NCBI RefSeq assembly: GCF_013396335.1
Contig: NZ_JABWSY010000018.1
Location: forward strand, 1 to 64,000
From: Bacillus sp. EB106-08-02-XG196
GTDB taxonomy: Bacteria > Bacillota > Bacilli > Bacillales > Cytobacillaceae
Length of the DNA stretch: 64,000 bases
Direction: 5' to 3'
The position numbers and the translations under genes were made by a program. Shown here in pieces: positions 43,899 to 51,901 of this stretch; position 1 is the stretch's first letter; each line of letters begins with the position of its first letter. The notes beneath the pieces were generated by a model. The model was not told the DNA's origin. It was given only the letters and a program-made list of their open reading frames with translations, and ran no database searches.

Positions 43899-44489
43899 AT
43901 GGGTACAAGTCTACGGCAGAAAAAAATGGCCAAAAAGAAAAATGAAATATTAAGGTCAGCTTCATCGATAATATCAGAAAAAGGCTATGAAAAGACAACA
44001 ATGGAGGAAATTGCCTCGCAGCTCTTAATGACAAAAGGGTCTATGTATTATTATTTCAAAAATAAAGAAGAATTATTGTTTGAATGTCACTTAATGATAT
44101 TAGATCCGAGCATTGAAAAAATAAAAGAGGTTAAAAATAGTGATCTTACACCTATAGAGAAAATGAGAAAAGTAATTATTGATTATATCATTTTTGAAAT
44201 TAATGAAAAAGCAATGTTTAATGTTGCAGGTAAGCTGGATCAAACATTTTCAAGTGAGTTTTTGGAAAAAATTCTAGCAAAGCGTGATGAGTATAATCAT
44301 ATTTTCGATGAGTTAATCCTAGAAGGTATTAATAATGGTGTATTTCAAAAAGTTGACGTTAAAATGACAAGGTTGATAATTCTAGGAGCTCTGAATTCGA
44401 TTCAATCATGGTATAAACCTGACGGTAAAATGAAGCCGGAAGAAATAGCCAACATCCATGCTGATTATATTCTTAGAATACTATTATAA
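43899..44489 (+). CDS. Second TetR/AcrR family regulator of the island
   Basis: 196 aa. The helix-turn-helix TMEEIASQLLMTKGSMYYYFKNKEELL (residues 33-59) is preceded by a basic N-terminal arm (RQKKMAKKKNEIL). The overall layout resembles the first TetR gene at 30061 and the KstR2/FadR type. It sits between the transporter and the MaoC genes in the direction of the operon, so it may divide the island into two regulated halves or act as a local repressor. The ATG has AAAGGAGAG upstream. Confidence 0.85.
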   Translation: MGTSLRQKKMAKKKNEILRSASSIISEKGYEKTTMEEIASQLLMTKGSMYYYFKNKEELLFECHLMILDPSIEKIKEVKNSDLTPIEKMRKVIIDYIIFEINEKAMFNVAGKLDQTFSSEFLEKILAKRDEYNHIFDELILEGINNGVFQKVDVKMTRLIILGALNSIQSWYKPDGKMKPEEIANIHADYILRILL

Positions 44490-44531
44490 AGCACCTATAT
44501 AGGGTGTTATTAGGTAGAGGAAGGGTGGATT

Positions 44532-44930
44532 ATGTCAACAAATTTAATCGGTCGTGAACTAGAGCCTTATTCATTCCCAATTGAAAAGGGGAAAATTAGA
44601 GAACTTGCATTAGCAATTGACGACAATCAAAATGACTTTATACAAGGAGAAAGAATTCAACCTACATTTCCTACCGTCATTGAATTTAGATTAAGTCAAA
44701 ACCCTATTCCAAAACAACTGGGTTTGAAAGAAGATAAACTATTACACGGTGAACAAGAGTATGAGTATTTAGGTGAAATAGTACCAGGCGATGAATTGAC
44801 GGTAAAAGGAATTGTTGAAGATCATTATATAAAAAGCAAGAAGAACTTTATTGTTGTTAAACGAGAATTTACTAATCAAAATGGTGAACTGGTGTTAATT
44901 AGCAGAACCACCATAATCGAAATGAATTAG
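44532..44930 (+). CDS. MaoC-like dehydratase, N-terminal (FAS1-like) subunit
   Basis: 132 aa matching the FAS1-like dehydratase / MaoC_dehydrat_N type: LIGRELEPYSFPIEKGKIRELALAI, then TFPTVIEFR and LLHGEQEYEYLGEIVPGDEL. Such half-hotdog proteins work as heterodimers with a separate catalytic MaoC subunit, which is the next gene. The pair would hydrate an enoyl-CoA that the crotonase does not accept, for instance bulky or branched ones. This is inferred from family knowledge. Confidence 0.82.
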   Translation: MSTNLIGRELEPYSFPIEKGKIRELALAIDDNQNDFIQGERIQPTFPTVIEFRLSQNPIPKQLGLKEDKLLHGEQEYEYLGEIVPGDELTVKGIVEDHYIKSKKNFIVVKREFTNQNGELVLISRTTIIEMN

Positions 44931-44938
44931 GAGGTTTG

Positions 44939-45355
44939 ATGTTTATGAGAGTGGGATATCAATTTATACCTCTTGAAAAAAAAGAAATTTCACACACGCA
45001 GCTTGTTAGATATGCGGGCGCATCTGGAGATTTCCATCCGCTGCACACAGTTGTTCCATATGCAGAAAAAGCTGGATTTGGTGATGTAATTGCACATGGA
45101 ATGATGGTTATGGGGTTTATTGGTCAAGCAATTGGAAACTGGTTTTCATCAAATGAACTTGCAAAATTTTGGGTCCGTTTTCAATCGATAACCAGACCAG
45201 GTGAAAAAATTACGGTTAAGGGCTGTATTATAGATGAAGCAGAGGACAGATGGATCTGTGAAGCAACTGCAAGTAACGAAGATGGTGAGGTTAAAGTGAA
45301 AGCAAAATTTGAAGTGAAAAAATTACAGAAAGATAGAGAACATTTTGTAGAATAA
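44939..45355 (+). CDS. MaoC-like dehydratase, catalytic subunit
   Basis: 138 aa hotdog-fold hydratase with the R-hydratase motif YAGASGDFHPLHT (catalytic Asp and His) near residue 25 and GFGDVIAHGMMVMGF. AGGAGG at 44929-44934 could serve ATG 44939 or ATG 44945; the longer form is given. It forms the probable heterodimer with the preceding half. The spacing of 8 bp and separate ribosome sites show that these are two genes, not a broken one. Confidence 0.85.
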   Translation: MFMRVGYQFIPLEKKEISHTQLVRYAGASGDFHPLHTVVPYAEKAGFGDVIAHGMMVMGFIGQAIGNWFSSNELAKFWVRFQSITRPGEKITVKGCIIDEAEDRWICEATASNEDGEVKVKAKFEVKKLQKDREHFVE

Positions 45356-45405
45356 TGTTCTCCTAAACTTGGAGAATTAGATTAACGATGGAAGGAGGAA
45401 CGAAC

Positions 45406-46425
45406 ATGAAAGCAATGATCTTAAAGGATAAAGTTAAACCAGGTACAAAAATGGCTGAGCTGTTTTATGAAGATATTGAAGTACCAAAACCAGGTCCAAA
45501 TGAAGTTCTAATTCGCTTAATTACAGCAGCTATAAACAGGCGTGATGTATTTATACGACTAGGGCTTTACCCAAACATTCAAGTTCCTTCGATTATCGGA
45601 TCAGATGGGGCTGGAATCATTGTGGAATTAGGGGAGGAAGTTAAAGGATTTAATTTAGGAGACGAAGTAGTCATTAACCCAACAATCAATTGGGGAGACA
45701 ATCCTGTTGTCCATGGTCCATCATTTTCAGTTTTAGGTTTGCCATTGGATGGAACTTACTCTCAATATATTAAAATACCATCAGAAAATGTCTTTCCAAA
45801 ACCTAGAAATTTATCCTGGGAAGAGACTGCAGCTATCCCCTTGGCAGGGATAACGGCCTATCGCGCAATAGTTTCTAAAGGGAAAGTTAAGAAAGGTGAT
45901 AGTGTTATAATTCCGGGTATTGGGGGTGGCGTGGCAACTTTTGCATTGCAAATTGCTGTGGCAAAGGGTGCGAATGTATTTGTTACTTCTAGCAGTGACG
46001 AAAAGCTAGAAAAAGCTATAAAGCTCGGTGCGGCCGGAGGGATAAACTATCGTTCTGAAGACTGGGTGAAAAAATTGAAAGTAATGTCTGGTGGGGCTGA
46101 TCTATCTGTTGATAGCATTGGAGGAGAGACATTTAATGAATTAATTAGTCTTGCTAATCCTGGCAGCAGAATTGTTTCTTTGGGAGCAACATTAGGTCCG
46201 GTAAGTAATCTTGTTATGCCACGTATATTTATGAAACAGCTAACGATTATGGGCACCATGATGGGGAATCCTGGAGAATTTGCCGCAATGTTAAAGTTAT
46301 ATGAGTGTAACAATTTAAAACCTTCACTAGATATCGTTTACCCCTTAGAAGAGGTTGATTTAGCACATAAAAGAATGTACGATGGAAAACAATTTGGAAA
46401 AATCATTTTAAATATCCCCTCATAA
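45406..46425 (+). CDS. Medium-chain dehydrogenase/reductase (quinone oxidoreductase-like)
   Basis: 339 aa. GroES-like N-terminal half (IGSDGAGIIVELGEEVKGFNLGDEV) and a Rossmann half with IPGIGGGVATFALQIA near residue 175. No cysteine cluster for structural zinc is visible, so it is closer to the zinc-free quinone oxidoreductase/enoyl reductase branch. A longer frame at 45388 runs through the ribosome site GGAGG, so ATG 45406 is chosen. It may reduce an enoyl or carbonyl intermediate of the pathway. Confidence 0.85.
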   Translation: MKAMILKDKVKPGTKMAELFYEDIEVPKPGPNEVLIRLITAAINRRDVFIRLGLYPNIQVPSIIGSDGAGIIVELGEEVKGFNLGDEVVINPTINWGDNPVVHGPSFSVLGLPLDGTYSQYIKIPSENVFPKPRNLSWEETAAIPLAGITAYRAIVSKGKVKKGDSVIIPGIGGGVATFALQIAVAKGANVFVTSSSDEKLEKAIKLGAAGGINYRSEDWVKKLKVMSGGADLSVDSIGGETFNELISLANPGSRIVSLGATLGPVSNLVMPRIFMKQLTIMGTMMGNPGEFAAMLKLYECNNLKPSLDIVYPLEEVDLAHKRMYDGKQFGKIILNIPS

Positions 46426-46521
46426 TTTTGCAGATAAATTAATGAAACTTCACTAGATTCTATTGCAAGAAAATAATAAGGAAACTATTTTTTATAATAG
46501 TTTAAATTTTCTAAAAAATAA

Positions 46522-46551
46522 TTGACCAGAAGATACTAGATGAATTATACT
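46522..46551 (+). promoter_or_regulatory. Promoter of the substrate-binding protein gene
   Basis: TTGACC (46522-46527), an 18-bp spacer and TATACT (46546-46551). Transcription would begin near 46558 and give a leader of about 260 nt before the lipoprotein gene. Confidence 0.6.
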
Positions 46552-46742
46552 AACCTCATGTTAAGAAAAAAAATCACGCATCAAAAATTGAACGGTGATT
46601 TAAAAAGGAGGGTTTTAGTTCTACTAGTATTTCTACTTAGTATTTCCTTTCATCACGATAACCCAAATAAGTTAAAAATTTCACCTCTTTGAATTAGTAA
46701 TAAATCCACCATACGAATTACATCCACAGTAATAAAGTTTCC

Positions 46743-46755
46743 TGAAAGCGCTTCA
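46743..46755. promoter_or_regulatory. cre-like site in the leader of the binding-protein gene
   Basis: TGAAAGCGCTTCA has the cre core AAAGCGCTT but is one base shorter than the usual 14-bp element. If bound, CcpA would act as a roadblock about 190 bp downstream of the promoter. Confidence 0.4.
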
Positions 46756-46817
46756 AATGTTGTGTTCTTCAAAGAAATTTTACTTCCTAATCCAAAATGA
46801 ATAGAGGAGGATCATGA

Positions 46818-48050
46818 ATGATTAAGAAAAATATTGTTTGGTTACTAATTGTAACTCTTCTTCTCTTAACTGCATGTGGAGCTGGAGGGAGTCAAGGGTC
46901 AAGTTCCTCTGTAAATACCAGCCAGGGGGTTTCAGAAAAAGAAATAATCGTAGGTCAGATTGGAGCTCAATCTGGGGCTTATGGTGTTTATGACGCTGTT
47001 AGACAAGGGTTGCAATCCTACTTCAATTACGTAAACGAAGAGGGGGGCGTAAACGGTAAGAAAATTAAGTTAATTGCTTATGATGATAAGTTTGAGGCAA
47101 AAACAACCGTTCAGAATGCGAAGCGCTTGGAAGAAAATGATAAGGTATTCGCATTAGTTGGAAATGTGGGGACTATCCAAACGATGGCGATTGTTCCTTA
47201 CTTAAAGCAACGAAATCTTCCACTAATAGGAGTAACTTCAGGATCAAAAGTATTATTCAATCCTACTAATCCAAATATCTTTGGTAACGTAGTGAATTAT
47301 ACAGTCGAAATCGATATCCTCGTCGACTATTTAATTAAGGAAAAAGGAGTAAAGAAAATCTTTGTCTCTTATTTAAATAATGACGCAGGTAAAGAAACAT
47401 TGGATGGCATTGAACGAGCTTTAGAACGTTATCCTGATGTTGAAGTGGTAGGAGAAGGACCTCACCTTCCAACAGATACAGATTTTAGCGGGATTGCTCA
47501 GAAAGTAAAAGAATCTAATCCTGACGCAGTTGTAATGGGTTCTGGACCAAGTACTACCGCAAATTTAAAAAAGGAATTGCATAAAATGGGTTTAAAAGAT
47601 GTACTTTATGCTGCTTCTTCAACGGGCGGAGATGATCCTAACTTATTTAATCTTGTGGGTGAAGATGTTTGGACGGGAACAATTAGCACCACTTCTATTC
47701 CTACTCCTGCAGTTTCAGAAGACCCTGACATGAAAACTTTTGTAGATCAATATAAGAAAGATTTTCCGAAGTCGTCAACAAGTGGATTTGCTATGTGGGG
47801 ATGGGCAATGGGACAAATTTTTGTTGAAGCTGCGAAGCGTAGTGGTGATGAATTAACTCGTGATAATTTGAAAAAACAACTTGAAACCCTTGATAATTGG
47901 GAAGGTTCACTTTATCCAGCAATAACCTATACTTCTGACAGCCATTACGGTAATACAACCATCTATATTACAGAGGCAAAAGATGGCAATATCGTACCGA
48001 TTACAAAACCAATTACTTATGATGTAAAAGAAAGGAAAATTAAATATTAG
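46818..48050 (+). CDS. Liv-type substrate-binding lipoprotein
   Basis: 410 aa. A lipoprotein signal with lipobox LTAC places the modified cysteine at residue 20; a Ser/Gly-rich linker follows. The periplasmic-binding fold of the LivK/leucine-binding family is clear: IIVGQIGAQSGAYGVYDAVRQG, INYVNEEGGVNGKKIKLIAYDD and KRLEENDKVFALVGNVGT. It should deliver the ligand to LivHMGF encoded 3 kb upstream. The binding-pocket residues do not allow the ligand to be named; with these neighbours an organic acid is as likely as an amino acid. Confidence 0.9.
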   Translation: MIKKNIVWLLIVTLLLLTACGAGGSQGSSSSVNTSQGVSEKEIIVGQIGAQSGAYGVYDAVRQGLQSYFNYVNEEGGVNGKKIKLIAYDDKFEAKTTVQNAKRLEENDKVFALVGNVGTIQTMAIVPYLKQRNLPLIGVTSGSKVLFNPTNPNIFGNVVNYTVEIDILVDYLIKEKGVKKIFVSYLNNDAGKETLDGIERALERYPDVEVVGEGPHLPTDTDFSGIAQKVKESNPDAVVMGSGPSTTANLKKELHKMGLKDVLYAASSTGGDDPNLFNLVGEDVWTGTISTTSIPTPAVSEDPDMKTFVDQYKKDFPKSSTSGFAMWGWAMGQIFVEAAKRSGDELTRDNLKKQLETLDNWEGSLYPAITYTSDSHYGNTTIYITEAKDGNIVPITKPITYDVKERKIKY

Positions 48051-48087
48051 GAATAATTATTCTATTTTGAAATTGGAGGAGTTTTAA

Positions 48088-48834
48088 ATGCTAAAATCAG
48101 AGTTAAAAGAGAAATTTAAATCAGTTCGTGGATATTGGGATGATTCATTAGATGGTTTATTAGATCAAGACCCAGAGTTTTTTGAAGCTTTCTTACAATT
48201 TACATCAGTCCCATGGAAGAAAGGTGCACTAGATCCTAAAACGAAAGAGCTTTGCTATTTATCTGTTTATGCTAATGCTTCACACTTATACACAGCAGCA
48301 ATTAAAACTCACGTTCAAAAGGCCATGCAATTTGGAGCTACAAAAGAAGAAATTTTGGAAGTGTTTCAGCTTATAAGTGTAATAGGGATGCATACTTTTC
48401 TTGAAGGTCTCCCTCTTCTTATTGAAGAGATTAATAAGAATGAAGTTATCGATACAGAACTTAATGAACGTAAGAGTAAACTTAAAGAGGAATTTATTAA
48501 AGGACGTGGCTATTGGAATGCCTTTTGGGATGGTCTGCTTCTACTAGATGACGAATTCTTTGAAGTTTATATTAAATTCTCTACAATTCCGTGGAAAAAA
48601 GGTCCATTAACACCAAAACAAAAAGAATTCATTTATATTGCAGGGGATGCATCTGCTACGCATTTATATACACCTGGGTTAAGAGTTCATGTTCAAAATG
48701 CATTAAAATATGGGGCAACAAAAGAGGAAATTCTAGAGGTCTATCAATTAGCGGCTGAAGTAGGAATGGGTACATTTAAAGAAGGTATGCCTATTTTGAT
48801 TGAAGAATTAGATAGGTTAACAGCTGCAAAATAG
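48088..48834 (+). CDS. Tandem carboxymuconolactone-decarboxylase-like protein
   Basis: 248 aa made of two homologous halves (about residues 1-118 and 125-245) that repeat RGYWD/N...DGLL, PWKKG.L.PK.KE, HLYT......HVQ.A..(F/Y)GATKEEILEV(F/Y)QL. Both fit the CMD/AhpD alpha-helical fold. The AhpD redox pair CxxC is absent (one lone cysteine in the first half, none in the second), so a peroxidase role is unlikely; the conserved histidines remain. A decarboxylase or lactone-handling role in the pathway is possible. Confidence 0.82.
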   Translation: MLKSELKEKFKSVRGYWDDSLDGLLDQDPEFFEAFLQFTSVPWKKGALDPKTKELCYLSVYANASHLYTAAIKTHVQKAMQFGATKEEILEVFQLISVIGMHTFLEGLPLLIEEINKNEVIDTELNERKSKLKEEFIKGRGYWNAFWDGLLLLDDEFFEVYIKFSTIPWKKGPLTPKQKEFIYIAGDASATHLYTPGLRVHVQNALKYGATKEEILEVYQLAAEVGMGTFKEGMPILIEELDRLTAAK

Positions 48835-48880
48835 AAAATTCGCTAAAAAATAACAATATTCAATTTGAGGAGGCAACATA

Positions 48881-50101
48881 TTGGAGAAAGTTCTAGAAAA
48901 AACATTACAAGGTAATTTCTTATTACTGCCAATGAACAATGTGGTCTTTGGAGAAAATTCTGTAGAACAACTGCCTCAACTTCTTGCAATAAATGGAATA
49001 AAGAACCCGTATATTATTACGGGGAACACACTAGCAAATAAAACTCCACTTGTTGAAAGGTTAAAGAATATTATCGGTGTTGATAATGTTGCAGGAGTCT
49101 ATTCGGAATGCAAAGCGCATGTCCCTAAACGAATGGTATTGGATATTGCGGAGGATATGAGAAAGACAAATGCGGATGGCATTATCAGTTTTGGAGGAGG
49201 AAGCCCTGTTGATGCCGCAAAAAGTGTAGCAATGGTGCTAGCTGAAGAAATACATTCAATCGAAAAGTTAAATGAGTATCCAATACAATTTAATTATCAA
49301 ACAGGTGAGTTAACTTTTAGACCGTTATCATCAAAACCACTTCCGCATATTGCGATTACAACAACATTGTCAGCTGGAGAATTTACTCACATCGCAGGCA
49401 TGACGGATGAAGTAACAAAGGTTAAGGTAGGTGCCATTGATCCGCAGTTAACACCTGTTGCAGTAATACATGATCCTGTATTGACACTTCATACTCCAGA
49501 TTGGCTCTGGCTTTCCACCGGAATTAGAGCTGTAGATCATGCGGTAGAGTCGATTTGTTCTAATGATCATATGCCATTTACGGATGCACTTGGTAAAGAG
49601 GCATTACGATTATTAACCACCTACCTTCCAAAATGTAAAGAAGACCCAACTGATTTAAATGCTAGAAGCTATTGTCAAATGGGTGCATGGTTATCTATTT
49701 CTGGACTTGCAAATGTTAATTTAGGGTTAAGCCATGGAATTGGGCATCAACTAGGAGGTAGATGTGGTGTCCCACATGGTGTCACCTCCTGTGTAATGCT
49801 TCCTACTGTTATGGAATATAATTTGGATGTAACAAAAGAGAGACAAGCAATGATTGCTAGAGTGATTGGTGCTGCAAACTATGATGAAAATGACGAGATT
49901 GCTGCAAGCAAAGCGGCTCCTGCTATAAGAGAATTTATTAAAAACTTAGATTTACCTTGGAGACTCCGAGATACAGTTGTAGAAACAACAGATTTTGATG
50001 CATTAGCAAAAGATGCTTTAGAAGACTTTATTGTTGCAACAAATCCTAGAAAAATAAATGGCAGGGAAGATGTCATCGAATTGCTAGAAAAGGCATGGTA
50101 A
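48881..50101 (+). CDS. Iron-containing alcohol dehydrogenase
   Basis: 406 aa Fe-ADH (group III). NAD-binding GGGSPVDAAKS near residue 107 and metal ligands in RAVDHAVES and SHGIGHQLGGRCGVPHG near residues 290-305 (three histidines) are complete. The layout also recalls maleylacetate reductases, so the substrate may be an oxo-acid rather than a simple alcohol. TTG start behind GAGGAGG. It follows the CMD-like gene by 47 bp. Confidence 0.9.
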   Translation: MEKVLEKTLQGNFLLLPMNNVVFGENSVEQLPQLLAINGIKNPYIITGNTLANKTPLVERLKNIIGVDNVAGVYSECKAHVPKRMVLDIAEDMRKTNADGIISFGGGSPVDAAKSVAMVLAEEIHSIEKLNEYPIQFNYQTGELTFRPLSSKPLPHIAITTTLSAGEFTHIAGMTDEVTKVKVGAIDPQLTPVAVIHDPVLTLHTPDWLWLSTGIRAVDHAVESICSNDHMPFTDALGKEALRLLTTYLPKCKEDPTDLNARSYCQMGAWLSISGLANVNLGLSHGIGHQLGGRCGVPHGVTSCVMLPTVMEYNLDVTKERQAMIARVIGAANYDENDEIAASKAAPAIREFIKNLDLPWRLRDTVVETTDFDALAKDALEDFIVATNPRKINGREDVIELLEKAW

Positions 50102-50141
50102 TAATTAAAAAGAGAAATTCATAGAAAGATAGGAGGATACT

Positions 50142-51710
50142 ATGTATTACCAAGGAACAGTAGGAGAATTATTAACAGAAAGAGCTGTACAGTACCCTAA
50201 TAAAATTTATTTGCGCTTTCGCGATGAGACCTTTACCTATAGTCAAGTTGACAAAATCACTAATAGCGTTGCCAACTCTTTAAAAGACCTTGGAATTGTA
50301 AAAGGCGACAAAGTGGCAATGTTAATGGATAACAGTAAAGAGTTTGTATTTTCTGCATTTGGTATATTAAAATGTGGTGGAGTAGAGGTACCCATTAATA
50401 CTGCGCATAAAAAACAATTACTTCAATATCAATTGAATCAATCCGATTCAAAATTCATAATCGTTGAGGAAAAATATTTTGAGGAAGTTAAAAACGTTTT
50501 TGACGGTCTTGAAAAAATGGAAAAAATCATTGTTGTTGGCGAGATAAATAATAGTGATAATCTTCCGGTAATTTCCTTTGAAGATCTATTCAATGGTGAC
50601 TGTAACCCATTAGATATTAAATTACATTATACAGATATTCAATCTATTATGTTTACATCTGGAACTACTGGGCCTTCAAAAGGTGTTTTAGTTACTCATA
50701 GACATTGCCTTTTAGTCGCTACTGATTGGTTGAAGGTGAACGCTTATAAAACGGAAGATAGTTTATATACACCACTTCCGCTTTTTCACACGATTGCCCA
50801 CCAACTTGGTCTAATGGCCACTTTAGTAGCTGGTTCTGAAATATCCATAGTGAAAAAGTTTAGTGCAAGTGGATTCTGGGATGATGTAAGATATTTTAAT
50901 GCAACAGTTGGTCACGTCATATTCGCTATGATTCCAATTTTATTAAATCAACCTCCCAATATAAATGATAAGAACCATAAGTTGCGATCAGTCTACATAG
51001 GACCTTCGGCCTTGTCTGTTCGTTTCGAGGAACGATTTGGTGCAAAGGTAGTTGAAGTTTACGGAGCATCAGAGACAGCCTTTTTGACAAGTTTTGAATA
51101 TGGGAAATTTAAACCAGGTTCATGTGGAAAAGCAAATGAGAACTATGAACTTAAACTTGTTGATGATTTTGATAATGAAGTGCCAGTGGGTACTGCCGGG
51201 GAATTTGTTGTACGCTCTAAAAAACCATATACACTTTCACTAGGATATTATAATATGCCTAAGGAAACTGTAGAAGCTTTTAGAAATCTTTGGTTCCATA
51301 CTGGTGACTTTGGCTACCGTGATGAAGAAGGATATTATTACTTTGTTGATAGAAAGAAAGATGCGATTCGAAGAAGAGGAGAGAATATATCATCATTTGA
51401 AGTTGAGAGCATCATAAATGCACACCCTGCGGTCCTTGAATGTGCAGCCATAGCTGTCCCGTCGGAACTTTCAGAGGACGATGTGAAGATTGTTGTAGTT
51501 TTAAAGGAAGGAATGCAAGTAATAGCAGATGAACTCTATCAATATTGCGTGTCTAATATGGCGAAATTCATGGTTCCACGCTATATTGAGTTTGTAAAAG
51601 AAATGCCAAAGACCGCTACAGGGAAAATTCAAAAAGTCCAATTGCGTAAGTTTGGAAATAATGGGATTACTTCAGAGACTTGGGATAATGAAAAAATTCT
51701 TAAAAAGTAA
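50142..51710 (+). CDS. AMP-forming acyl-CoA ligase, second copy
   Basis: 522 aa ANL enzyme with MFTSGTTGPSKGVLV near residue 170, EVYGASETAFLT, FHTGDFGYRDE, DRKKDAIRRRGENIS and the C-terminal lysine in TATGKIQKVQL. It is clearly homologous to the copy at 38784 but shorter at both ends. Two ligases imply two acids to activate, or activation of a substrate and of a later intermediate. It is followed by a terminator, which closes the second transcription block. Confidence 0.88.
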   Translation: MYYQGTVGELLTERAVQYPNKIYLRFRDETFTYSQVDKITNSVANSLKDLGIVKGDKVAMLMDNSKEFVFSAFGILKCGGVEVPINTAHKKQLLQYQLNQSDSKFIIVEEKYFEEVKNVFDGLEKMEKIIVVGEINNSDNLPVISFEDLFNGDCNPLDIKLHYTDIQSIMFTSGTTGPSKGVLVTHRHCLLVATDWLKVNAYKTEDSLYTPLPLFHTIAHQLGLMATLVAGSEISIVKKFSASGFWDDVRYFNATVGHVIFAMIPILLNQPPNINDKNHKLRSVYIGPSALSVRFEERFGAKVVEVYGASETAFLTSFEYGKFKPGSCGKANENYELKLVDDFDNEVPVGTAGEFVVRSKKPYTLSLGYYNMPKETVEAFRNLWFHTGDFGYRDEEGYYYFVDRKKDAIRRRGENISSFEVESIINAHPAVLECAAIAVPSELSEDDVKIVVVLKEGMQVIADELYQYCVSNMAKFMVPRYIEFVKEMPKTATGKIQKVQLRKFGNNGITSETWDNEKILKK

Positions 51711-51727
51711 TTAAATCATTGACGAGG

Positions 51728-51780
51728 GAGGTGGTCTTTAGAAGTTGTTTGTATAACAGCTTTAAAGACACCTCTTTTTT
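51728..51780 (+). terminator. Intrinsic terminator after the second ligase
   Basis: Stem GAGGT-GTCTTTA / TAAAGAC-ACCTC with one bulged G, a long loop and six T residues. Confidence 0.8.
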
Positions 51781-51901
51781 AATCTCTCAAATTTCTTATA
51801 AAAAGATAAGTCATTTGTAAAATTATTTGAAAATTGTTATTATTTAGTATAGATGTAATCGGTATCATTATTAGGTACTTGAATAAAAAGGAGATGATAG
51901 T

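Larger units (their letters stand above)
46426..46817. other. 392-bp gap with promoter, long leader and cre-like site
   Basis: No gene is convincing here. It holds a promoter (46522-46551), an inverted repeat at 46571-46602 that reads as a terminator only on the minus strand, an orphan ribosome-site-like AAAAAGGAGGG at 46603-46613 with no start codon nearby, and the cre-like TGAAAGCGCTTCA at 46743-46755. A 44-codon frame at 46558-46692 has no ribosome site. Confidence 0.5.

Noticed and set aside
44532..45355. MaoC pair as one gene broken by a frameshift
   Set aside because: Each half has its own ribosome site and start, the halves correspond to complete separate domains, and split MaoC subunits are known.
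46571..46602. Terminator for the medium-chain reductase gene
   Set aside because: The inverted repeat is followed by A residues on the plus strand; the T-run exists only for minus-strand transcription, where no gene is present.
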